64,000 bases of DNA from contig NZ_CP108488.1 of assembly GCF_035987325.1 (NCBI RefSeq), positions 8,184,001 through 8,248,000 on the forward strand. Direction: 5' to 3'. Below the pieces are notes generated by a model, which worked only from the letters and a program-made list of their open reading frames with translations, ran no database searches and was not told the DNA's origin. The translations under genes and the position numbers were made by a program. This DNA comes from Streptomyces sp. NBC_01244 (GTDB lineage Bacteria; Actinomycetota; Actinomycetes; Streptomycetales; Streptomycetaceae). This document shows, piece by piece, positions 34,015 to 41,807 of the stretch (its first letter is position 1; every line of letters starts with the position of its first letter).

Positions 34015-35609
34015 GAGCCGAAGACCGCTTCGTGCGGACTGATGCCGCGGGCGATGCTGACGCCCTGGAGGTGCGAGGTCTTGAGCATCGGGTAGTTCGC
34101 CTCGCCGAAGGCTCCGCCGGTGAGGCCGGTGCCACCGTGGCTCGGCAGATAGGGCAGGAACCCGATGTGCGAGTCGTTGACCTTCAGCAGTCCGCCGTTG
34201 GAGATCCGGCCGACGAAGGTGTCGATCACCCTCTCCGACCCGGCCCACAGCGAGTTGCGCAGGCCGTACCGGTTGCTGTTGACGAAGTCGATGAAGCGGT
34301 CGAGCAGTTCGCCGTCGCCGGCGGGTTCGGCGACCACGATCGGCAGCAGCGGGAAGAACGTCTCCTGGTCCACCACGTCGTACGCGCGCGCCCCGGCCAG
34401 CCCGTTCACCCGCACCACGGTCGGCTGGAGGAAGACGCCGGTCTGCGACGGCGTGCCGTCCAGCTCCGTGCGCAGGCCTCCGATCACCAGCTCGGCACCC
34501 AGGTCCGTGGCCTGCTTGAGCAGCCCGAAGAACCGCTCGCTGCGGCGTACGGGGGACAGCAGGACCTCGGGGTCCTGCGGGTACCCGGGGCGGATCGCGG
34601 CGACCTGGGCCCGGACCTCCTTGAACAGCCGTTCCGCGACCGCGGGGTGGACGACGACGCAATTCGGCACCATGCAGATCTGACCGGAGCCGTAGAACGC
34701 CTCGGCGATGGCCTCCGCCGCCTTCTCCACGTCGGCGTCGCGCCACACCACGATGGTGTCGTTGCCCGCCAGCTCCAGAATGGGCTTCTTGCCGGCCGCG
34801 ACGCAGTCCCGTTCGAAGAGCAGGCCCTCCTTGCTGCCGCCGATGTAGAAGATGTCGTCGATCAGCGGATCGGCGAGCCAGCGGTCCAGGGTCTGCTTGG
34901 GATTGCCGCAGATGGCGTTGAGTACGCCGGGAGGCGCACCGAGTTCGTCGAGCAGCGGCCCCACCACGTCGCGCAACAGCCACATCGTGCTGAGCGCGAT
35001 CGAGCGCGGCGCCCTGACCACGACGGCGTTGCCCGCCATCAGGGCCAGTACGGCCAGTGCGGCGCTCGGAGCCGGGGCGTTCTGAGGCGGATGGAAACCG
35101 ACGACTCCGTCCGGGCGGCGGCGCACGATCAGCCGGCGGCCGCCGTGGCTGAACTCGGTGTGCATCTGTTCGCGGTACCAGCCCAGGCTCTCCTCGCTGT
35201 ACACCTGGAAGAGGCAGCTGAGCTCCCACCGCGCAAGTTTGACGGGGTGCCCCTCGGCCACCAGCATGTCGACGAACTCGTCCTGGCGGGCCAGCAGTTC
35301 CTCACGGAAGCGGGTGCCGAGCCGCATCCGCCGCTCCAGCGGCACGGCGGCCCAGCCGGGTGCCGCGGCGGCCGCGGCCTCGGTCGCCAGGTCGATGGCG
35401 TCTGAAGAGGCGATGGCGCAGCGGCCGATGACGTAGGGGTGCTGCGCGGCCTCGGACGTCGGGTCGCGCTCCAGGTCCCGCTTCAGACCGACACTGGTGA
35501 ACACGTCCTCGAGCAGGGACCGGGAGCTGACCGTGTACACCCAGCCGTCGCCCTCCACGTCCTTCCCGGCGATGTAGAGCTTGTAGCTGAGCAGTGGCTT
35601 GTCGCGCAT
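34011..35609 (-). CDS. Aldehyde dehydrogenase-family enzyme, probable acyl-thioester reductase
   Basis: 532 residues from ATG 35609 (GGGGAGG seven bases upstream; GTG 35615 also possible). ALDH fold with general-base-type glutamate region LELAGND, nucleophile cysteine in GSGQICMVPN, and C-terminal GGTGLTGGAFGE. The ~60-residue N-terminal extension is unusual for simple ALDHs. Its place before an aminotransferase suggests it works reductively, turning an acyl-ACP or acyl-CoA into the aldehyde to be aminated. Oxidation of an aldehyde is the alternative. It is the first gene of the 11-gene operon and follows a SARP-type promoter (35652-35696). Confidence 0.85.
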   Translation of the reverse strand: MRDKPLLSYKLYIAGKDVEGDGWVYTVSSRSLLEDVFTSVGLKRDLERDPTSEAAQHPYVIGRCAIASSDAIDLATEAAAAAAPGWAAVPLERRMRLGTRFREELLARQDEFVDMLVAEGHPVKLARWELSCLFQVYSEESLGWYREQMHTEFSHGGRRLIVRRRPDGVVGFHPPQNAPAPSAALAVLALMAGNAVVVRAPRSIALSTMWLLRDVVGPLLDELGAPPGVLNAICGNPKQTLDRWLADPLIDDIFYIGGSKEGLLFERDCVAAGKKPILELAGNDTIVVWRDADVEKAAEAIAEAFYGSGQICMVPNCVVVHPAVAERLFKEVRAQVAAIRPGYPQDPEVLLSPVRRSERFFGLLKQATDLGAELVIGGLRTELDGTPSQTGVFLQPTVVRVNGLAGARAYDVVDQETFFPLLPIVVAEPAGDGELLDRFIDFVNSNRYGLRNSLWAGSERVIDTFVGRISNGGLLKVNDSHIGFLPYLPSHGGTGLTGGAFGEANYPMLKTSHLQGVSIARGISPHEAVFGS

Positions 35610-35651
35610 CCTCACGCCTCCCCGAATTCACGCTCCGCACGGAACGGTTCG

Positions 35652-35696
35652 ATGCTTACAGCCACACCTGACCGACCGCTGATGAGCGACTGACTC
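35652..35696 (-). promoter_or_regulatory. SARP-type promoter of the main biosynthetic operon
   Basis: On the plus strand CTGA begins at 35668, 35679 and 35690, an exact 11-bp period. On the coding strand these are three TCAG-ending heptads with 4-bp spacers. Ten nucleotides after the last heptad is a -10-like AAGCAT (plus 35652-35657), giving a start near 35645 and a ~35-nt leader to the ALDH ATG. Geometry is identical at four other promoters of this cluster. Confidence 0.75.
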
Positions 35697-35718
35697 TCAC
35701 CTTTCCCGCAACGAAAGA

Positions 35719-35751
35719 ACGGCCGGCCGCCCTCCCGGGGCAACCGGCCGT
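35719..35751 (-). terminator. Terminator of the tRNA-like gene
   Basis: Arms ACGGCCGG (35719-35726) and CCGGCCGT (35744-35751) flank a GC-rich loop. On the minus strand the stem is followed by TCTTTCGTT. It begins 22 bp after the tRNA-like 3' end and precedes the SARP promoter of the ALDH operon, so the tRNA-like gene has its own promoter and terminator. Confidence 0.65.
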
Positions 35752-35772
35752 ACTCAATGCGTTCACCATGGG

Positions 35773-35859
35773 CGGAGAGGGCAGGATTCGAACCTGCGGA
35801 GGCCTGAGCCAGACCGGCGCGAGCGCCGGACCCCGATAAACCACTCCGGGCACCTCTCC
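35773..35859 (-). tRNA. tRNA-Ser-like gene with a non-decoding anticodon arm
   Basis: 87 nt on the minus strand. Acceptor GGAGAGG/CCTCTCC (7 perfect pairs), discriminator G73 (a SerRS identity base), TG at 8-9, D-arm CCCG/CGGG with the GG needed for the D-T loop contact, a T-arm GCAGG-TTCGAAT-CCTGC, and a ~15-nt extra arm, as in class II tRNAs. The anticodon arm is abnormal: CCGGCG pairs fully with CGCCGG around a CTCG tetraloop. No 5-bp/7-nt arrangement can be drawn and no serine anticodon sits after U33. Seryl-tRNA synthetase ignores the anticodon, so charging remains plausible while decoding does not. It lies between the VlmA-like gene and the main operon under its own SARP-type promoter. 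A decayed tRNA is the alternative. Confidence 0.8.
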
Positions 35860-35898
35860 TCGTTCCCGGCCCGGTTTCCCGCGCCGTTCACAACAACT

Positions 35899-35954
35899 AC
35901 ATTGCCAGGCCCACCTGATATCTCGCTTATGCGGCGCTGATACGGATCTGACGG
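35899..35954 (-). promoter_or_regulatory. SARP-type promoter of the tRNA-like gene
   Basis: Four repeat positions at 35915 (CTGA), 35926 (CTTA, one mismatch), 35937 (CTGA) and 35948 (CTGA) keep the exact 11-bp period. Ten nucleotides after the last heptad on the minus strand is CAATGT (plus 35899-35904), matching the spacing and the A2/T6 positions of the other cluster -10 elements. The expected start near 35892 leaves ~33 nt to the mature tRNA 5' end. The same region could also serve the divergent VlmA-like gene, for which no separate heptads are seen. Confidence 0.7.
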
Positions 35955-36044
35955 CGCAACGGCCGCTGTCCCCTTGCCCTTTCGCCGGGCCATTGCAGCT
36001 GATGTACTTTCGGCAAGTTGCTTCGTACTGACAGGGAGCAGACC

Positions 36045-37043
36045 GTGACCATTTCCCCCGCTCTTGAAAATCCGGTGCTGAGTGCCGTCCAGCGGCACAC
36101 CCGGTCCGAAAATCCCAGTTCCTTTCTGGCCCTCAACCAGGGCAACGAGGTGTTCACCGCGCCCGGTCTGGACGGCCTCGTCGTCTACCGGCGGACCGGG
36201 CGCCATCTGGTGCAGTTCGGCGGCCCGTTCGCCGCCCCGGAGGCGTACGACGCCCTGCTCGAACGCTTCACCGCCTTCGCCCGTGAGCAGGATCTGGGCC
36301 TGGTGGGAGTGCAGTTGCAGCGGCAGGATGCCGTGGCGTACCGGCGACAGGGCTTCACGGTCAACCAGATCGGCGCCTCGTGGGCCGTTCACCTGCCCGA
36401 CTTCACCTTGCGCGGCACCCGCTTCATGCAGCTGCGCAACAAGATCTCCAGGGCCTTCCGCAACGGCCTGGAGGTGGAGGAGGTGGACTCCGGCCGGTGG
36501 GAGGAGGCACTGCACGACATCGACCGGGCGTGGCTGGGTTCCAAGGGAGAACACGCCCGTCCGCTGGAGTTCCTCGTCGGGGAGCTGGGCGGTCCGGCAC
36601 AGGAGCACCGCCGCCTCTTCCTCGGCACGATCGACGGCGCTGCCGTGGGATACATCTCCTACTCGCCGGTCTACGGCAGCCGGTCCGGCTGGATGCACGA
36701 CCTGAGCCGGCGCATCCCCGGCGGTTCGCCCGGACTGATGGAAGCGATCAACTCCCGGGCGATCGACACCTTCCGGGCGGAGGGGGTGGAGTGGCTGCAC
36801 TTCGGCTTCACCCCGTTCACCGGACTGGACCCGTCGCACGAGGTGCCGGGGTACAGCCCGGCGTTCCAGTGGCTGATGCACTTCCTGTGGGACCACGGAG
36901 AGGCCTTGTACCCGGCCAGGACCCAGCTGTCCTACAAGGAGAAATGGGCTCCGGAGGAGCTGATCCCCGAGTACGTGGCCTTCGACGGGCCGGCCTCACC
37001 AGCCGGTTTCGCCCATGTCTTCCGCGCCTGCAAGGCGTTCTGA
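36045..37043 (+). CDS. Seryl-tRNA:alkylhydroxylamine seryltransferase (VlmA-like, DUF2156/MprF-type)
   Basis: 332 residues from GTG 36045 (CAGGGAG six bases upstream). Two GNAT-like lobes as in the C-terminal aminoacyl-PG synthase domain of MprF: GLDGLVVYRRTGRHLVQFGGPF in lobe 1, LRNKISRAFRNGLEVEEVD between, and the LFLGTIDGAAVGYISY and LSYKEKW segments typical of aminoacyl-tRNA transferases. No membrane flippase domain is present, unlike MprF. VlmA of valanimycin transfers serine from seryl-tRNA to isobutylhydroxylamine; this gene should do the equivalent. It is transcribed away from the tRNA-like gene, 185 bp apart. Confidence 0.87.
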   Translation: MTISPALENPVLSAVQRHTRSENPSSFLALNQGNEVFTAPGLDGLVVYRRTGRHLVQFGGPFAAPEAYDALLERFTAFAREQDLGLVGVQLQRQDAVAYRRQGFTVNQIGASWAVHLPDFTLRGTRFMQLRNKISRAFRNGLEVEEVDSGRWEEALHDIDRAWLGSKGEHARPLEFLVGELGGPAQEHRRLFLGTIDGAAVGYISYSPVYGSRSGWMHDLSRRIPGGSPGLMEAINSRAIDTFRAEGVEWLHFGFTPFTGLDPSHEVPGYSPAFQWLMHFLWDHGEALYPARTQLSYKEKWAPEELIPEYVAFDGPASPAGFAHVFRACKAF

Positions 37044-37083
37044 GCGCACGCCCGCCCATCTTCACGCCGTAGAGGAGTCGGTC

Positions 37084-37254
37084 ATGTCCCAGCAGATACA
37101 GAAGTCGCAGACCCAGGCCCTGCAGGAGTCGCTCGTCGCGTTCCTGATGGAGGTCATCGGTGCCCCGGACGACGAGGAGATCGCCAGGAACGCCGCCCAA
37201 GTGGTGCGCGAGCTGGACGTCCGGATGGCCGCGGAGCAGTCCCGGGGCGTCTGA
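37084..37254 (+). CDS. 56-residue helical protein of the azoxy cluster
   Basis: From ATG 37084 with AGAGGAG upstream, 40 bp after the seryltransferase gene and on the same strand, so probably one operon. The sequence (MSQQIQKSQTQALQ..., ending VRELDVRMAAEQSRGV) is entirely helical and amphipathic, with no cysteines. I do not recognise it. A small partner or stabiliser of the transferase or tRNA complex is possible. A strong bidirectional terminator follows. Confidence 0.7.
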   Translation: MSQQIQKSQTQALQESLVAFLMEVIGAPDDEEIARNAAQVVRELDVRMAAEQSRGV

Positions 37255-37269
37255 GGAAGCCCGAAGACA

Positions 37270-37343
37270 CGTACGCGACGGGGGGCGGCCCGGGCTTCGG
37301 CGACATGGTCGGTCGAAGCCCGGGCCGCCCCCCGTGGCGTACG
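37270..37343. terminator. 30-bp near-perfect bidirectional terminator
   Basis: Arms 37270-37299 and 37314-37343 pair over 30 positions with one mismatch around a 14-nt loop. The hairpin separates the convergent 56-aa gene and the PrpD-like gene (stop at 37349), serving both. Confidence 0.9.
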
Positions 37344-37348
37344 CCGGG

Positions 37349-38866
37349 TCAGCCGCCGAGTGCCGTCGCGGTCAGCTTGGCGAGCTCCGCGGGGGACAGT
37401 TCCTCCAGATGGGCGCACAGGTCGGCGGCCTCGTCCGGGCCTCCGGCCCTGCGGAACTTCTCCCGGACCAGCCCCCAGTGCCGTGCCCGGGTCTCCTCTC
37501 CCGCCGCGCCGATCGGGATGTCTCGCCGTGCGGTGGCCGTACGGCCGTCCGCCCAGCGCACGGTGAGCCGGGAGCCCGTGTGCTTGGTCGACTGCTCGAA
37601 GGTCTCCTCGGGGGCACCCAGTACGGCCCGCTCGGCGGCGTCCCGCCCCGCGAACGCGGCCAGCCAGTCGACGGCGGGCGCCCCCGCCTGCCGCACCGCC
37701 GCTCCGAACGGCGCGGCACTCGCCAGCAAGTCGTCCGTCATCCCGGGATCCTCCACCAGCCGTACCCGGGACGACAGTTCCCAGCGGCGTGCCTCGTGCG
37801 TGGCGGGCGCCGTGAAGTCGGCCACGGACAGATCGCCGGTGAGCAGCGCCACGGCGACGGCGTACGGCACCGAGAGCGGCAGGATGCTCGGCGGGGTGTC
37901 CGGCCCGTTGCCGTGCCGGTCGGTCAGGTGCGCGACGTACGTCGTGTAGCGCGACGTCTCCACGACGATCTCCTCGATCCCCTCGGCGAAGTCGGCCCCC
38001 GGTGACCGGCGGCGCAGTTCCAGGGCGCAGTCCACGGCGGTGTCGACACCCGGCCCGCCGGGACGGACCTTGAAGGAGAGGGTGTCGGTGTGCCAGCGCC
38101 GGCCGAGCCCCTCGTTCACGGCCTGGGGGAGCGGCACCACCGCGAACCTGGCCAGAAAGCCGTCGGGGTGTTCCACCACGTCCGGGGCCGCGGTCAGTCC
38201 GGCCTCGGCCGCGTCGCAGGCGTCCATCGCCGCGCGTACCGGTGTCAGGGCGGTGAGGACCCGGGCGTCGCCGCTGAGGAAACCGTGCAGCAAGGTCCAC
38301 GGCGGCATGGTCATGGCCAGCCCGATCGCGTGGGTCCAGGTGTCGGCGCCGGCTCCGGTGCAGTGCAGCCTGCCGGTGACACCGCCGATCAGGCTGGTGT
38401 GCGCGGCGGTCTGGCCGCGAAAGGGGCCGAGCGTCGCCGCCGCGGTGACCCGGGCGGCGCACTCGTTGGCCGCCACGACGGCGGTCAGACAGGCGGCGCC
38501 GTCGAGCCCCTCGGAGCGGGCGTAGGCGAGTGGCGTCGCGACCGTCGAGTTCGACAAGTGCCCGGCGTACGCGGTGTCGTCCAGGTTGAGCCAGGACCCG
38601 AGGCCCGCCAAGACGGCGGCGGACCGGGCCGGCTCGGATTGCAGCGGCTCTCCGAAGGCGGACACCAGTCTGCGCCCGAGCGGGTGGGCGAGGCCGGTGC
38701 GTATGGCGGCGAGCTGCGACAGGACCTGGCTGCGCGCGAGCCCGACGACCCGGGAGGGGAGCTCCTCCAGGCGCAGTCCGGCGGCCCAGCCCGCCAGCTC
38801 GGCGGTTCGGGACGGCGGGGGTGCGGACTGCTGCGTCGGCCCCGGCCGGGGGCTGCGCCCGGTCAC
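37349..38866 (-). CDS. MmgE/PrpD-family dehydratase (VlmK-like)
   Basis: 505 residues from GTG 38866, which overlaps the kinase stop in GTGA. MmgE/PrpD fold: all-helical domain with LNLDDTAYAGHLSNSTVATPLA, family-typical GAACLTAVVAANECAARV, and the C-terminal lid domain. PrpD relatives dehydrate 2-methylcitrate, but VlmK uses the fold to eliminate phosphate from valanimycin hydrate phosphate after VlmJ phosphorylation. The adjacent kinase makes that role likely: forming an azoxy-alkene from the serine-derived CH2OH. Confidence 0.87.
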   Translation of the reverse strand: MTGRSPRPGPTQQSAPPPSRTAELAGWAAGLRLEELPSRVVGLARSQVLSQLAAIRTGLAHPLGRRLVSAFGEPLQSEPARSAAVLAGLGSWLNLDDTAYAGHLSNSTVATPLAYARSEGLDGAACLTAVVAANECAARVTAAATLGPFRGQTAAHTSLIGGVTGRLHCTGAGADTWTHAIGLAMTMPPWTLLHGFLSGDARVLTALTPVRAAMDACDAAEAGLTAAPDVVEHPDGFLARFAVVPLPQAVNEGLGRRWHTDTLSFKVRPGGPGVDTAVDCALELRRRSPGADFAEGIEEIVVETSRYTTYVAHLTDRHGNGPDTPPSILPLSVPYAVAVALLTGDLSVADFTAPATHEARRWELSSRVRLVEDPGMTDDLLASAAPFGAAVRQAGAPAVDWLAAFAGRDAAERAVLGAPEETFEQSTKHTGSRLTVRWADGRTATARRDIPIGAAGEETRARHWGLVREKFRRAGGPDEAADLCAHLEELSPAELAKLTATALGG

Positions 38867-39837
38867 CGGGTCCGCTCCGGCCGGGCGGGCGCGGGTTCGC
38901 ACAGCACGGGCAGCGCCCCGGGCAGGATGTCGATGGTCAGCCGCGAGCCCTCGTACGGCACCAGTTCGCCGTCGTGCTCGAAGCACAGCGGCAGGCCGTC
39001 CGTGCGCTCCACGACGATGCTGCGGCCGGTGCGGTAGACCACACCGGTCCGGTCGACGTGCTCCCCGGTCAGCAGCAGCGGGGGCACGTCGACGGGGTCG
39101 GTGCCGGCGCCCACCACACAGACGTCGAGGAGCCCGTCGTCCAGCACCGAATGCGGCAGCACCAGGTACTGCCAGGCACGGTGCCGCCCGCCGCCTATGT
39201 TGACCAGCACCGTTTCGCCCTTGTGTACGACGGCCCCGTCGATGGTCACCCGTCCGGGGTACGGGGTGAACACCGACGCCGCGCGTTCCAGTCCCGCCTG
39301 GAGCCGGGCCCGGCCCCGCAGCGGCACTTCCCGGGCGCTGCGCAGCACTTCGGCGGTGAGTCCGGCGCCGGCGCCGAGCACCACCAGCGCGTCGAGCTCC
39401 CGGACCCGCGCGAGGTCGAGCCGGCGCAGCGCCGCCGGAAGGGCGCCGAGCCCGGTGTCGACGGCTTCCTGCCAGGGGCGCGTGCCCCAGTGGGAGCGGT
39501 AACCGGAGTTGCCGGTGCCGCCCGGCACCACGAGCAACGCGGTGCGCTCGCCGGGCCCGGCGCCGGCCATCAGGCCGTTCACCACTTCGAGCACCGTCCC
39601 GTCGCCGCCGACGGCGACGACCACCCGGGTGCCGTCGCCGGTCCGGGTGCGGACGGCTTCCCGGGCCGCCCGCTCGGCGTCGCCGGGGCCGTCCGTGAGG
39701 GAGACGGTGACGCGGGTGTGGCGTGCGCACCGGTCGGCCACTTCCCGCACCAGTTCCCCGGTGACGGTGACGGTGCCGGCTGCCGGATTCGCGATGACCA
39801 GACAGTCCTCGGGATATGCCCCGGCGGTGTCCGCCAT
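38863..39837 (-). CDS. Diacylglycerol-kinase-like small-molecule kinase (VlmJ-like)
   Basis: 324 residues from ATG 39837 (GGAG seven bases upstream). DAGK catalytic domain: VGGDGTVLEVVNGLM nucleotide motif and VPGGTGNSGYR, with C-terminal beta domain (VLDDGLLDVCVVG). VlmJ, a DAGK homologue, phosphorylates valanimycin hydrate before elimination by VlmK; the GTGA-coupled PrpD gene here completes the same pair. Under a SARP-type promoter (39905-39949) and a TetR-type operator (39980-39996). Confidence 0.9.
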   Translation of the reverse strand: MADTAGAYPEDCLVIANPAAGTVTVTGELVREVADRCARHTRVTVSLTDGPGDAERAAREAVRTRTGDGTRVVVAVGGDGTVLEVVNGLMAGAGPGERTALLVVPGGTGNSGYRSHWGTRPWQEAVDTGLGALPAALRRLDLARVRELDALVVLGAGAGLTAEVLRSAREVPLRGRARLQAGLERAASVFTPYPGRVTIDGAVVHKGETVLVNIGGGRHRAWQYLVLPHSVLDDGLLDVCVVGAGTDPVDVPPLLLTGEHVDRTGVVYRTGRSIVVERTDGLPLCFEHDGELVPYEGSRLTIDILPGALPVLCEPAPARPERTR

Positions 39838-39904
39838 GGCTCCACTCCAATCGGTCGGATGACGAGGGGGTACGGCTCTGCGTCGGGATTCGCACGCGCG
39901 GGCC

Positions 39905-39949
39905 AGCATCTCCGGAGTGCCTGACCCGGGCCTGATGCGCGGCTGACAC
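39905..39949 (-). promoter_or_regulatory. SARP-type promoter of the kinase/dehydratase operon
   Basis: CTGA at 39921, 39932 and 39943 on the plus strand (heptads GTGTCAG, GCATCAG, GGGTCAG on the coding strand). The -10-like GATGCT is ten nucleotides downstream (plus 39905-39910). The predicted start near 39898 gives a ~60-nt leader. Confidence 0.75.
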
Positions 39950-39979
39950 CGCCGTTCCCGGTATTCCGTACACCCGTGC

Positions 39980-39996
39980 ATTACCCGGGAGGTAAT
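39980..39996. promoter_or_regulatory. TetR-type operator 2 (kinase/SnoaL intergenic region)
   Basis: ATTACCCGGGAGGTAAT, the most symmetric copy: ATTACC and GGTAAT around 5 nt. It lies upstream of both divergent genes, 31 bp beyond the SARP heptads of the kinase promoter and 103 bp before the SnoaL ATG. Confidence 0.7.
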
Positions 39997-40098
39997 CGAC
40001 ACACCACCCCGGCCGGTGAAACGCTCGACCCGTCGGGCATTGAGTACCGGGCACCGGGCACCCGTGACCGGCATCCCCTTTTCTCAGGAGGAATGACC

Positions 40099-40461
40099 AT
40101 GAGCTTGACCGAAGGCCTTGTGGAGCGTTACCTCGCCGTCTGGAACGAATCCGATGCCGAGAGCCGCCGGAAAGCGGTGGCGGAGATCTGGTCCGAGGAC
40201 GGCCTGTACGCCAATACCGGACAGGAATTCCGCGGCCACGAGGGGATCGAGGCGGCGGTGACCGAGGCGTACGTCGACTTCGTCGCCAATGGATTCACCT
40301 TCCGGCTGCACGCCCATTCCGTGAATCACGATGCCGCGCGCATCACTTGGGACATGGTGCCGAAGGACGGCGGGGACATCGCGGCCCGTGGTACCCAGTA
40401 CCTGACCTTCGCGAAGGACGGACGGATCCGTACCGACCACCAGTTCCCCGAGGAGATCTGA
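40099..40461 (+). CDS. SnoaL-like (NTF2-fold) small protein
   Basis: 120 residues from ATG 40099 (AGGAGG seven bases upstream; ATG 40093 is too close). The cone-shaped SnoaL/NTF2 pattern is clear: VERYLAVWNE, IWSEDGLYANTGQEFRGHEGIEAAV, and a terminal TYLTFAKDG-type strand. Members serve as cyclases, isomerases, hydroxylases or ligand carriers. It is alone on the plus strand within the cluster, next to TetR-type operator 2, so product-responsive expression is plausible. No substrate can be named. Confidence 0.8.
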   Translation: MSLTEGLVERYLAVWNESDAESRRKAVAEIWSEDGLYANTGQEFRGHEGIEAAVTEAYVDFVANGFTFRLHAHSVNHDAARITWDMVPKDGGDIAARGTQYLTFAKDGRIRTDHQFPEEI

Positions 40462-40485
40462 GGCTGACGGCGGCACGGCCGGACA

Positions 40486-40521
40486 AAGGGGAAGGGCGCC
40501 CCGGCAGGCGCCCTTCCCCTT
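40486..40521. terminator. 15-bp stem-loop between SnoaL and P450 genes
   Basis: AAGGGGAAGGGCGCC (40486-40500) pairs perfectly with 40507-40521 around CCGGCA. It is placed between convergent genes and should terminate both. Two copies of CCTTCGTGCTGCCC follow it. Confidence 0.88.
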
Positions 40522-40561
40522 CGTGCTGCCCTGTCCCTTCGTGCTGCCCCGTCGTGGACGT

Positions 40562-41770
40562 CTACCAGGTGACGGGCAGGTGCCGGACGCCGTGGAACAC
40601 GGTCCCGGTGCGGAAGACGCTGTCCGGGTCGTCGGCATCGAGCCGCAGGCCGGGGAAGCGCCGGAACAGCGTGCGCAGGGCGAGTTCCATCTCCAGCCGG
40701 GCCAGCGGGGCGCCCTGGCAGTAGTGCGGGCCGATGCCCCATTGCATGTGCTTGCCGGCGTCGCGCCGCAGGTCGATGCGGAGCGGATCCGGGAAGGCCG
40801 ACGGATCGTGGTTTCCCGCCGGGATGGAGATGACCACCGCGTCACCCTTCTTCATGGACACCCCGCCCAGTTCGAAGTCCTCGACGGCGAGCCGCACGAT
40901 GGCGTCCTGGGAGATCGACCAGTACCGCATGGCCTCCTCGACGTACTGCGGGATGAGCGCGCCGTCGTCGGCCAGCACCTCCGCCTTGAGCTTCTCGTCG
41001 AGGAGCAGGCTCAGTATGTTCAGGGCGATCTGATTGGTGGTCGTCTCGTGGCCGGCCACCAGCACCAGCCGGGCGATGCCGATGAGTTCGTCGAGGGTGA
41101 TGTGCCCGGGGCCGAGGTGGTCGACGGCCAGCCTGCTCATCAAGTCGTCCCGCGGATCGTCGAGCTTGCGGGTGGCGAGGACGCCCAGGTACTGCGACAT
41201 CTCGGTGTACGCGGCGTACGAGCGCGCCGGATCGCCCTGCCCGATGGTGAGCCGGGTCTTCTCCACGAAGTAGGGGGAGTCCTCGTCGGGCACCCCGAGC
41301 AGTCGCGCGATGACCAGCGTCGGCAGCTTCCTGGAGAAGATGTCCTGGAGGTCGGCCGGCTGTGGGTGGGCCTCCAGTTCGTCCAGCAGGTCGTCGATCA
41401 GCTGCTGGATCGCCGGGCGCAGCGCGCGGACCCGGCGGGCGGTGAACTCGGTGGCGATCAGCCCCCGCAGCCGGGCGTGCTCCGGGTCGTCCATGCGCAG
41501 GAAGGACCCGGGCTTCTGGGCCGGGTCCACCTGGATGCGTACCGGTGCGCCGGGCAGGGTCTCGTCCGCGCTCAGCCGGGGGTCCATCAGGGCCTGGCGG
41601 ACATCAGGGTACTTGGTGATCAGCCAGGCGCGCCGGGACTCCGACGCCCCTGCCGGGATGCGGACGACGCTCGGCGGCTCCTCGCGCAGTTCCGCGAGGA
41701 CGGCCGCCGGGCAACCGGACTTGGTACGCGGGAACGGCCAGTCCAGAACCGTCTCTGCTGATTCGAGCAT
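40562..41770 (-). CDS. Cytochrome P450 tailoring enzyme
   Basis: 402 residues from ATG 41770 (AAGGAG seven bases upstream; GTG 41773 also in frame). I-helix VAGHETTTNQ, K-helix EEAMRYW, heme-binding WGIGPHYCQGAPLARLE. A bacterial soluble class I P450 needing external ferredoxin, which is not encoded nearby. A SARP-type promoter (41808-41852) places it in the pathway regulon, probably hydroxylating or desaturating the alkyl chain. Confidence 0.93.
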   Translation of the reverse strand: MLESAETVLDWPFPRTKSGCPAAVLAELREEPPSVVRIPAGASESRRAWLITKYPDVRQALMDPRLSADETLPGAPVRIQVDPAQKPGSFLRMDDPEHARLRGLIATEFTARRVRALRPAIQQLIDDLLDELEAHPQPADLQDIFSRKLPTLVIARLLGVPDEDSPYFVEKTRLTIGQGDPARSYAAYTEMSQYLGVLATRKLDDPRDDLMSRLAVDHLGPGHITLDELIGIARLVLVAGHETTTNQIALNILSLLLDEKLKAEVLADDGALIPQYVEEAMRYWSISQDAIVRLAVEDFELGGVSMKKGDAVVISIPAGNHDPSAFPDPLRIDLRRDAGKHMQWGIGPHYCQGAPLARLEMELALRTLFRRFPGLRLDADDPDSVFRTGTVFHGVRHLPVTW

Positions 41771-41807
41771 CACTCGTCTCCTTCGGCGGAAGGCTCTTCT
41801 TCCGCCG

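Noticed and set aside
35773..35859. Ordinary decoding tRNA-Ser
   Set aside because: No 5-bp anticodon stem with a 7-nt loop can be formed and no serine anticodon follows U33; the arm folds as a 6-bp stem with a tetraloop.
37349..38866. 2-methylcitrate dehydratase of propionate metabolism
   Set aside because: GTGA-coupled to a DAG-kinase-like gene and lying in a cluster with all other valanimycin-type functions; no methylcitrate synthase or lyase nearby.
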